Source: Senecio squalidus
Taxonomy: Eukaryota; Streptophyta; Magnoliopsida; Asterales; Asteraceae
Length of the DNA stretch: 64,000 bases
Assembly: GCA_910822075.1 (NCBI GenBank)
Contig: CAJVGC010000432.1
Span: forward strand, 3,472,001-3,536,000
Reading direction: 5' to 3'
The translations under genes and the position numbers were made by a program. Positions 9,498 through 19,375 of this stretch are shown piece after piece. Below the pieces are notes generated by a model. The model was given only the letters and a program-made list of their open reading frames with translations, was not told the origin of the DNA and did no database searches. Each line of letters opens with the position of its first letter. Within the stretch, counting starts at the first letter, position 1.

Positions 9498-11762
9498 ATG
9501 ATGGTAATTTTAGTTCATATTTTAAATCTCTTATTTGCCTTTATATATAAGCTGATCTACTTTATGTATTAATCTTTAATTTTCATATATGTTTGTATAT
9601 CTGTATTAGAATCCCCAAAACAAGAAATTAGTTGCAAAATTTTCACTTAAAATTACTTATTTCATGCATATATTCATACTTGATGTATTTATGAAAGAGA
9701 AAATCACCAATTTAATCATCTGATACACTAAAATTTCGAAAATAATCACCAAATTCACGACAATTTTGTTTTTTATCTTTAGCGCGAGAACGAGATTTTT
9801 TTAAAATGGGTGATGTATATTGAGCCACGTCATTACGCGAGAACGGGATTGCCATGTCGCGAGAAGGGGTATTAATAGGCGCGGAGACTTGGCTTAATAT
9901 ACACCACTTATTTCAAAATATCCCGTTCTCGCGCTAAAGATAAAAGACAAAATTGTCGCGAGAAAATTGTCGCGAATTTGGTGAATATTTTCGAAATTTT
10001 AATGTACCAGATGATTAATTTCGTGATTTTCTCTTTATGAAACATAATAGTAAAATCTGTTCATTTCAGTATTTGACTATCAAGTATTATATTGTCGCGA
10101 CAAGTTTTTCGTTAGAATCTTAGGTGAACGAGTTCATATAAACACTATACATAATTATATATCTATGATGCATTTTACAGAATTATTTGAATTTACTTGG
10201 AAATGTTTATGTTGGTAAATTATCAAAACTTAAATATTTTTATGTGTTACATTGTCATAGATTGATTTCTTGGGATCGCTTGATATTGACGTGGTACTTA
10301 AAATCCTTATGTGTTTGGATGACCCTGCTGACTTGATTCGTGTATCTGCCGCGTCTAAATACTCACGAAATCTAGGTCTATTTTTTTTTATAACTTCCAC
10401 TCTTTATGATTCAAATTATTAGACATAGTCGTGTTGACTTGGAAAATAAAATCACTTGTTTTGCAGTAATTTCTAATGAACTTTGTAAGCAACTTTGTGT
10501 GAGAACGTTTCCTCAACTCGCTTGCATTACTCATGTAACCGAACCAACTGATAACTCAAAACTAGCAATTGATAATGACACGTTTCATAGAGAACATAAG
10601 GCATATGGTTCTCTATTTCTAGCCATAACATCATTCCCAGAAAGTTCTTGTATAAAATTTGCAGTAAGTGCCTCGAGCACTGATCATTACCCTCGAGAAA
10701 GCATCATCAACACTCTTGATCCTAGGGAAGAAATGGAGTCGCATTGGTCAAGTATAGGACACGAGGATCCAGAAATGCAAGAAAATCTGATTTATAATCT
10801 GAGTTCTAATTTTTGTGTTATTACAGAAATTAATATCAAACCCGATCAAGGTTTGTTTTCACCCCTGTTTTATATCTTCTAACGTGTCAAACATGTCATA
10901 TATTATTGGTCAAGTAAAGAAGACAAGGCCCAGAATTTTAATATATTATTGGTGAATTGTAATCACATTTATTTTTAACAAATTGTTATCGGTCAAGATG
11001 ACCGGAACATGTTTTGACCCGTTTCCCAACCCACCCATTTTATAAAATTTAACCCATTATGGTAAATACTTGTGTACCACCAGATTGGCTTGAGGAGGGG
11101 CACATGATATACTCAGCACGGTTTGTTAGATTCCGAATGGGTCATCCAAAGTCTGCTAACAACATAAATCGACATTTTATTAAGTCACAGGAAAATGCAG
11201 ACGACAAGTTTGTTTGGACATATACTTCCGAAATTTTCCCTATGGTTCAGGTGACTCTTTTCATCATTTTTTCATTTATATCGTTCGTATACTTTACTAA
11301 AGTACTGATATATGTGACGTGAAAACAGGAAGGTCGCTTACAAAAGTTCAAGTTGCCGGAACATGTACTCTGTATTGGTGGTTATTTGAAAATTGAGTTG
11401 ATGGGTGGGGTTGTGAAAGAATCGTATGATGACAAATATTATATATGGTGGGTACGAATATACATACTTTTAGTCATTTGTTTAAATTACCCTTTGATAA
11501 ATAGGCGTTAGTACTTGATAACGATGTTGAAATTAATCTCATGTAATGTTTCTTGAAATGTTTGTCGATTTCTTGCAGTGTGGATTATGTCCAAGCTATA
11601 GGACGTAAATTATCACCTGCGTTTAGTGTCAACTTTTCAGAACCATCCAAGATTTTTTCTCTCAACTATAATTCTCGAGAATTTAAACGTCGTTCAGAAG
11701 TAGTGGACAACCCACTTGAAACCTATTTTTGGGAAACTTGTAACAGTAGGTGGAGACTCTGA
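9498..11762 (+). CDS. F-box protein, At4g00755-like
   Basis: Coding exons: 9498-9503 (only ATGATG), 10261-10375, 10467-10850, 11084-11250, 11329-11447 and 11579-11762, giving 324 residues in one frame. The N-terminus holds an F-box helix pattern (DFLGSLDIDVVLKILMCLDD, then P-A-DLIRVSAASK), which binds SKP1 in SCF ubiquitin ligases. The rest matches my memory of the At4g00755 family: NELCKQLC, SASSTDHYPRESI, a WSS-G-x-x-DPE motif, RFVRFRMGHPK, DDKFVWTYTSEIFPMVQ, RLQKFKLPE and GRKLSPAF, which form a C-terminal beta-rich substrate domain. Substrate unknown. The 6-nt first coding exon is inferred: exon 2 has an in-frame TAG just before it and no ATG. The MITE at 9697-10033 lies in intron 1. An hAT-like element at 11757 replaces the native stop, so the protein gains one residue. 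Confidence 0.75.
9697..10033. mobile_element. MULE-type foldback MITE with 9-bp TSD
   Basis: The whole 337-bp element is an imperfect palindrome starting GAGAAAATCAC and ending GTGATTTTCTC. It is flanked on both sides by tttatgaaa (9688-9696 and 10034-10042). Terminal inverted repeats with a 9-bp TSD fit the Mutator superfamily. Each arm holds the motif tttagcgcgagaacg, and the centre is GC-rich for this window. It has no ORF. Confidence 0.9.
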
Positions 11763-12616
11763 TGCACCGAAACGCCCAGAAGGGTGCCGTGCCCGTTCCG
11801 AAACGCCCCCGAAACGCGGCCGAAACGTTTCGGCTGTTTTGAAACGTTTCCTTGACCGTTTCGATGTAGTTTCGTTGACCGTTTCGAAGTTTTTTAAAGT
11901 TTCCATGCAGTTACTTCAGGGTTTGAATGGGCTTATGTATTCCTAAGGCCTGGAAACCTGAATGGGCTTATGTATTTTTAAGGCCTGGAAACCTAAAAGA
12001 CGTAACTATTTATCTATCCCTATAAAATCAAACGCATTAGACTTTCTTTCTCATCTCAACAACATCAATTCATCAATATTCTCAACATCATCAATTATGT
12101 AGGGGGTGTTTGTTTGAGCTTATGTAAGGGGCTTATTAGTTTATTAGCTTATGTAAGGTATATAAGCTCCTTTTTAGTGTTTGTGTAAGCTTATTAGCTT
12201 AGGCTTATTAGCTTATGTAAGGGGCTTATGAGCTTATGTAACATTTTCCTTTTTCTTTTTTCTATGATAAGCTAATAAGCTAAGACAAACACTTATCAAA
12301 TATTTATAAGCTTTTATTTCATAAGTCATAAGCTACTTATCTTACATAAGCTTAAGCCCATTAAATAAGCTTACACAAACACCCCCGTAGTATTTAGAAG
12401 ATGTAGTATTTTTGAAGTTGGAAAATGAGTTAATTATTGACAATTAGTTACATTTAGAAGATGTAGTATTTTTGAAGTTGACAATTTACATGAATCTATT
12501 TTGGATTTTCTTTAGTATATTTTTATTTTTTTTTTATAGTTTTTAATTGCCGTTTCTATGCCGTGCCCGTATCGGGATTTTTTGATTTTTCTCGTTTCCG
12601 TTTCCGTGCAACATAG
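11757..12616. mobile_element. hAT-like element inserted at the F-box stop codon
   Basis: The 860-bp element has imperfect 18-bp inverted ends (ctctgatgcaccgaaacg against ctatgttgcacggaaacg, 15 of 18 matching). It is flanked by an 8-bp direct repeat ggtggaga (11749-11756 and 12617-12624), which fits the hAT superfamily. It carries no transposase. The subterminal region is GC-rich with repeated ccgaaacg/cgtttcg motifs, and ccgtgcccg occurs at both ends. It contains a ~33-bp tandem repeat near 11925-11995 and a nested MITE. Confidence 0.8.
12102..12386. mobile_element. Foldback MITE nested in the hAT-like element
   Basis: The ends are GGGGGTGTTTG and CAAACACCCCC, and the 3-bp direct repeat gta flanks both sides. 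The interior is filled with copies of agcttat/ataagct in both orientations, so nearly the full 285 bp can fold back. A 3-bp TSD suggests PIF/Harbinger (Tourist-like), although GTA is not the usual TWA. Similar ataagct-rich DNA ending in caaacacc occurs near 63655-63777. Confidence 0.75.
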
Positions 12617-12832
12617 GGTGGAGATGATTCAAATGCAGCAAAATATTGTGTTTGTATGTGTGTAATTGTATGTTCTGTTCTTTTCGGGTCACATGTAGCA
12701 TGTACTTGACTCGGTAGTATGACGCGAAGCATTTGTTGTCCTTTACATATAATCACAGTTATTTCTTTTTTACACATTACACTGAGGTTTACCATGTATT
12801 ACGTATATGGTCTTTACTGAAAATTCTCAGCC

Positions 12833-13016
12833 GGTTTGGTCCCTACTTTAATGTTTCATTGCATATCTCTTCTTTGTTTTCATGTTTCATAACGGTTTTG
12901 GACTTTACTTTTAATATTTCATTATGGGTTGGATATCTGTTTTCGATGTTTTATTTTAACTTATACGGAAAAAGGACCAAATCCGTAATGAAATGCTAAA
13001 AGTAGGGACTAAAGCC
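12833..13016. repeat. Short foldback element
   Basis: Inverted ends ggtttggtccctacttt and aaagtagggactaaagcc bracket an AT-rich centre. No target duplication is visible. The DNA from 13017 to 13300 is AT-rich and holds nothing I recognise. Confidence 0.55.
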
Positions 13017-13309
13017 TCGAAAAGTCTCACGATAAACAAGTAAAGGTGATTTTTAATTCATTTTAGGGACAAAAAATAAAATTTTATTTTATAACGGGCG
13101 AGTGATGAAACTTTTTTAAACTAGAGACGATATCCGTAATTAGGAGTAAGTGACTTTGACAATTTATGTAACGAAATAAGTAACACATAAAAACCCTCGA
13201 CCCAAACGGCTAATCAGTTAACAAAATATATAAATAAGTTGACAAAACAAAAAAACAAAATAAAATAAAGAATTCGCTAAAGTAAACTTATAAAATATGC
13301 TATTTTTAT

Positions 13310-13425
13310 CAATGTAATTGTATGATTTTGAAGAAGGATTAGTATAATCCATGTCTAGAGTTTGATTTCAGCAACTTGGATCCAACAAAAATAGTAATTT
13401 TATTCATATTATAAATCTTTATATG
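13310..13425 (+). repeat. Partial duplicate of the F-box gene 5' end
   Basis: The segment GAAGGATTAGTATAATCCAT and what follows aligns with 9433-9540, the leader and first coding exon of the F-box gene. About 33 of 40 bases match in the best part, and the agreement resumes across the splice-donor region (agtaatttta). The copy lacks the ATGATG start, and no coding exons follow it. Confidence 0.7.
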
Positions 13426-13429
13426 TATA

Positions 13430-13768
13430 TCTATCTATTATATATACGTTAACCGAATATCCTGGTTAAGCTGCATACATCTAGTTAAAAAGAAAATCAT
13501 ACAAATGATTTATGTAATTAACTCCTTCCTTTAATATTATTTTTCTCAAATGTTGTTTTTACGTGATGAATAAAATACATTGTATTAGAGATTATTGTTG
13601 TTTTTTTATATGGATTTTATATCTCGGTTTCTATATTATGATTATGGTTTGAATATTGTTTAATATTATTTATGGTTCGTCATATTTACTTTTAGTGGCC
13701 ATATGTCTTTTTAACGTAATTATTAAATATTATTTTTTTGTCGTCGATGCATCGCGCGAATACCATAC
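13430..13768 (+). mobile_element. Possible small non-autonomous Helitron
   Basis: The 3' end shows a palindrome-bearing tail (cgatgcatcg, then cgcgaat) followed about 10 bases later by CTAG with T after it (13768), as Helitron 3' ends do. A plausible 5' end is TCTATCTATTATATATA near 13430. No RepHel ORF is present, and the 5' boundary is a guess. Confidence 0.45.
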
Positions 13769-15340
13769 TAGTTTTAAGTAACATATTGTAAGTTCACGTC
13801 TTATTAGTATTTTATGTAATTGTTAAATAAGCTAAAAAATTACAGTTCCATACTTTAGTAGAAGGTATTTTAAATAAAAGGTTTTAATAAACTTTTATTA
13901 AATTTATATTTATTTTATAAAGAGTAGAAATTTTTTACACTTTTTTAGTGTTTCACGTGTAAAAGAAGTTTGAAAATGTGGGAAAATAGAAATAATTAAA
14001 GATAAACATGGGAAAACATGCACACGCGAGAAGAGGCGCGTGAACTTGGACAATGTTAATTGTAACGACATCGGTCATCAAAGAGAATATTCTTTTGTTC
14101 GAATAAATTATAACAAGGCCCCCTATATTATTACCTTATTACAACATGAGGCCAAAACTGTTTGTAATGTACATTAAGGAACCTAAAGTTAATAAGTACA
14201 CCCTTCTATTAAAAATTTATAAAATTATTAAACAAAAATACTTTATTTATTAATGCAAGAATTTAAATATATGATTATTAGTAAAATCGAGATCCATTTG
14301 TATTCATTCAAAATGATGGTAATATATTCAAATTTTATAAAATCATAATTAAAGAAAAAAATTTTAAAACTTTATTAATAAATTCAGTATTATAAAAGGC
14401 TAATATTACCTTAACAACATAATTACAAAAAATATTTTATCTCTTCACAAGTTGTAGATCACAAGCTAACTTACATTCCATAAAACTACAAACGTTTTGA
14501 TATAATTGTTTCTTTTTAACTAAATTTTAAAATATATGAGTTGAAGATAATTTGGAAATTATTTTTTCCTTTAATATAATTTTTTTTCGTAAATAATGTT
14601 ACATTGTTTAGATCAAAATTATTATTTTGAATATTCTTGAATCAAGTTACATGTTATTAGCTAAAATGAATGGCATGCTTCAAATTAAACATTAGATTTA
14701 GATAGGTTGCTTTCTTAGAATATTGATAATCAAATTATAAGGAGTACATTTTTAATTAGTTATTAAATACTTTATTTTTTTATATATTTAAAAACAACAC
14801 ATATATCTTTGGAATCGTTTTACGTTAATAAAAGTACTACCATTTATATAAGTAATAATGATCGTTAAAATAGTCTAAAGAATTATCACTAACTAAACCT
14901 TTTTTTATTGGATTTTGCTAATCATAACGTAAGTCTATAATTAAGAGATATTTTTCATATATAGTATGGTATCCGGGCGATGAAGCGGATGAAAAAAGTT
15001 ATATTCAATAACTTACAGTGGGTGATTTATGGTAGCTTATTATTTGTCTCGTTACATATATGTGGAGTGTAATAGTATAAAATTCGGTCCTTCGAACAAT
15101 ATAAAAAGAATGTTGTGGTAATAATTTATGGTTCGACCATTCAACGATAGTAATTATTATGTCATCTGATCGATTTTCTCAACAATCGATAAACTAAACG
15201 ATTACTTATAATTAGTAAAGATAAACTAGACGTTTACTTATAATTAGTATTTTTTTATTTTTTTTTCTTTTTACTTGAAGAAATCAAGTTATTAAATAAT
15301 TAAAGGGTGTTAAAGAAACATAACACATAGCATAGGGGGT
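13769..15340. other. AT-rich gene-free stretch
   Basis: I see no ORF or exon pattern. A degraded motif tagtatggtatccgggcgat near 14963 is the reverse complement of the Helitron-like tail at 13745-13768, so a second, opposite copy of that element end may lie here. Confidence 0.4.
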
Positions 15341-15774
15341 ATTATTATGCCTTTTCTTAACTTACTTTATACACAGATAAAATATGACAACACACAAACC
15401 ACCGTGGACGCTTCTACGACCCCACCGTTAAATCGTAACCGTCCATTTCCATCAATCTCACCGTTACGCATATGGTGTAGGTTAGCAACAAATGTACGTT
15501 ATTCATTTCAACAACTCACACCGTTAACTGCGTGTTTTTCAGGTTCTATTACACAACAAATTCTTCTTTTAGCTGAATTTTATCGATTATATATTAATTA
15601 TTGATTCGTTTATGCAGATTTTAACTACTTATTGCGTGTTTATGAGGTTTTAGTGAAGAATTTTTGACGAATTTCTGATTGATTTTGTGATTCGTAGCTG
15701 CAGATTTTAACCGTTAATTGCTTGCTTTTTAGGTAATTTTGTGATTCGTAGCTATAGATAACTACGTGTGTTTT

Positions 15775-16108
15775 GAGGTTTTAGAGAAATTTTGAGAAAT
15801 TCGTTAAATTATGATTGAATTTGTGATTTGTAACCGCATTTCGGACCGTGTCTTTGAGGTAATTCTGTTAAGTTAGCTGGATTAACTGAATTCTGATCGT
15901 GTTTTTATTAGTAGCTTTCGGATTTTAACAATTGTGTTTTTGAGGTTTTAGAGAAATTTTGAGAAATTAGTTAAATTATGATTGAATGTGTGATTTGTAA
16001 CCGCATTTCGGACCGTGTTTTTGAGGTAATTCTGTTAAATTAGCTGGATTAACTGAATTCTGATCGTGTTTTTATTAGTAGCTTTCGGATTTTAACAATT
16101 GTGTTTTT
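15775..16108 (+). repeat. Two-copy 167-bp tandem duplication in a leader intron
   Basis: The segment from gaggttttagagaaattttg at 15775 is repeated at 15942 and restarts at 16109, an exact period of 167 bases. The two copies differ at only a few positions, so the duplication is recent. It lies in the 5' leader or leader intron of the downstream gene. Confidence 0.85.
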
Positions 16109-16254
16109 GAGGTTTTACTGATTTTTTTGTGAAGTTAGTCTAATTGTAATTGAGTTTTGATCATATTTCGATTTGTAGCTGTAAATTTCAACCGTTAACT
16201 GTGTGGTTTTCGAAGAAGAAATTTGGCGGATTTAGCTGGTTTTGTGACGGAGTA

Positions 16255-18947
16255 ATGGATGATAGCAAGAAGATGGAGACGAGTATTGTTAACGGCTTCT
16301 CTCCGGTGTCTACTACTCCTGTTTTCTGGAAATCTCGTAAGAGATCAGGTATTTCGAGTTTTTAACTGTTTTCGTGTTTGATTTTTAACATAATTAAGTG
16401 ATTTTATGAACAATTTTGAGCTTAGTTGACTAACTTTGTGATTGATTGTTTAATTGTTATTGTTATTGATATCATTACCCATTATTACTTAATTTGGTGA
16501 AGTAAGAGATATGTTTATAAGTTTGATGATCGTGAGTTTTGGAGGAAAAATAAATACAAAGATAGAAATGATGTTAATGATCGGTTATATGTTAGAAAAT
16601 GTTTTTAAAGTGTTTCATAATAAATAGTATTTCGTGGACCATTTCAAAAGCGATAGAAGTTTGAGTTGTTGGCCAAATCTTCAATAGTGGTAGCTTAAAT
16701 TAAGCATGAAATAGTAGGTACATGGTTTATAATTTGACCATACGGGTTGGACTTAGCATTGCTGATTTTTGAATTTTATTAAGGAGAAAATTTTTGTCTT
16801 CGATTGAAGACAGGGACATGTAATTGGATTTTTATGTGTTTTCTTGTTTGATAGATTGAAAATATTTTGTAAGGTGACTTTTTGTGCATTTGGTCGCACT
16901 TCATTCTTCTACTTTTCTTTGGATGGAATTTTTTTTCCCATCAAATAGGTAGGACTACATTTTCAATGCTGACGTTTTGGAGTGTGGTCTAACTCGAAGC
17001 CATTATCGATAGTCCTCTCCATCTTTTTTCCACCTTGCATCTGTCACGCAGTAAAAATTTGCAACTATGAATTATGAAATTGATCAGTATTTGGAAAATT
17101 CCACAAATATTTCCTCTAAAATCTCAAGTTTACATAGTTAACGGTTGGAAACACGGGAAATGGTTGAGACTTGCGAGAATCTTCTGTGTTTGATTATAAA
17201 TCTGGTATTGAATGCATTATAATCTGGTCTTGATACATCTTTCAATATTTTCCTAGTTCACAATTTTGTTTGCAGTATTTTGGTGCCTTGACATGAATAA
17301 TGTGTCCAACATGTTTTGTCCTTTCACGCATTTGTTTTGTTGGATCCACTTATATGTCGTGAGAATTATCGTGAGTCAATCTACCTTATGTTAAGAGATA
17401 AAGATGGGACTTCAAAATGAAGAATAAAGGAAAAGAGATTATGACTTATTTAGCAACCAACTTTCACTTTTTTACTTTAATCGATTAATGCAACCGAGTG
17501 ACCTTTTTTTTCCAAACTATGCAAGTATAGTTATGCAAATTTCATAGAAAATTATTACGATTTAGATTTATCAGTTTCTCCTTGTAGCTAGTGCAAAGAA
17601 TTTGAACAAGGAAATAGAAGATAACACTGATAAGACATCTGAAAATAAGGAAGAGCAACCAACTGATGAAAAGATGGAAGAAGCAACCCCGCCCACAGTT
17701 CTATCTGAGAAACGTAAGGCACTCTTTGAACCCTTGGAACCAATAATGGATCTGAATGGTAGAAGACCTTCTGCTGAATCTTTACTCCCCCCACCGGACT
17801 TTGACTCTGCCAGTTACCCTCGTGGATGGCTAATAGGGAAGAAACGGAAGCTTGTAAATGTTGATGTTGTTGAAAGTATGCGTAGAATTGCCGTTCAAGA
17901 AATGAACAGAAAGGTATTATTCCTTTGCACATGTTTTATGTATATATGTAGAGGAGGGAAATGGGCGGGCTTGGTAACGGGTCAAAAGGGGTTACAAAAT
18001 GGGTTAAGGTCAGAACTCGGAATGGGTCAGTTTTAATACGTGTCAAAAACGGGCCGGGTCAGGTTGAGCTATAAACATTACCTTGTCCTTTTTTTCTTGA
18101 ATTTGACATAATTAATTTAAACACCCTGCCATTCCTTAGGGCTTCGTTAGAGGTGACAATTTCAACCAAATGGGTTGAATTTTCTATGTTTTTCTCCAGC
18201 AGCTTAAAAGCATGAAATCAATAAAATTAGATTGTTAATGAAATAATTTAGATTTTATAGTCATATATAATGCATTATGACATGCACTTTAAACTATTAT
18301 AACGCATTACGGGTCAAACCTGTTGAAATCAAACTGCAAAACTATATACAAAACTTGATTACAAAACTATTATTCAAAAAGTTTGCTGCATATTATAAAT
18401 AAAACTGATCACGAGGAGCTTAAATACAAATAAAAAACCCAAAGGAAACCCTAAATATATTATATTCATAAGAGTTACTAAACCGTCTTACATAAAGATT
18501 CAAATAATCGTTGCATTAATATTGTTTTGTAATCATAAGTAACGCACAATATTTGTAAAGACCAAAAAAATGGAGAAACGAAGTGTTTGTGTCCAACTTA
18601 ATTTGGCTTGGACGTTTTTCGACCCACCCATGCTAGAAAACCCTTTGGGTCTGGATTTCACCGGGTTTGCACTCCGCACCATTTATTACACTAAAAATTA
18701 CTAACAAAATGAACCATCAATCTAAATCTTAACACAGGACAGAGAGATTAACGGTCTTAACGAGCAATTAGACGAGGATTCACGTGTCCTTGAACACCTT
18801 CAACTACAACTCTTGGATGAACGTAGCAAACGTGCAGACGTTGAGCGACAGAATGCAATGTTGCAAAACCAGGTTGATATGCTGATGAATATGCTTCAAG
18901 AACCTGAACAAATCGATGACGACGATGATGGCACTCAAGAACCGTAA
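16255..18947 (+). CDS. HEADING DATE REPRESSOR 1-like coiled-coil protein
   Basis: Three coding exons, 16255-16348, 17588-17913 and 18738-18947, give 209 residues. After a short acidic N-terminus comes the conserved block SLLPPPDF, YPRGWLIGKKRKLVNVDV and VESMRRIAVQEMNRKDREI. It is followed by a strongly helical coiled coil (NEQLDEDSRVLEHLQLQLL and on to QVDMLMNML) and an acidic D-rich end. I recognise this as the family named after rice HDR1, a nuclear repressor of flowering reported to act with an SnRK-type kinase. Function here is inferred from that family. KKRK could be a nuclear signal. The start is the ATG that follows an in-frame open leader; the upstream leader contains a tandem duplication. 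The stop TAA overlaps a strong splice donor (ccGTAAGTatg), so an alternative longer 3' end is possible. Confidence 0.7.
17949..18671 (+). mobile_element. Degraded intronic MITEs (TAGAGG family) in intron 2
   Basis: TAGAGGAGGGAAATGGGCGG starts at 17949 and TAGAGGTGACAATTTC at 18148. Reverse-oriented tcgacccacccatg lies near 18618. They make up most of the intron before the coiled-coil exon, and the boundaries are blurred. Confidence 0.5.
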
Positions 18948-19375
18948 GTATGTTTCCTCTTTTTATAATTCCGGGTCGTTTTGTAAAGCTAGAATTGTAA
19001 GTATGATGCATCCTGTTTTATGTTGTTGCTGTCATATATTGTTTATATAATTAGTATTATTAAGGAGACGAAAATGGACATAATCTTATGCACCAAATGT
19101 ATCATAAATTCATAATTACATAAATAATAATAATATTTTTTTTTTCTTATTTGTTAGCAACTTTCGAGCTTTTTTCCCTTGATTATCGTTGTGAAAGTTA
19201 TCTTAATCAATGCTGTGCTGCTTTAACCTTTGTAGACGAGTTATGTTACGGTATATGTCAAATGGTAACATTACTTTTTACCCAAAAAAATCGTAACATT
19301 ACTAGTACACTAAATATGCACGGTGACTTCCAACCTGCTAAAAATTCATTTAAATCATAAATTACAAACATTGTT

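Noticed and set aside
10406..10882. F-box protein starting at the ATG at 10406 as a single exon
   Set aside because: That ATG lies in the intron before exon 3; the F-box helix is encoded upstream at 10261-10375 and joins in frame at 10467.
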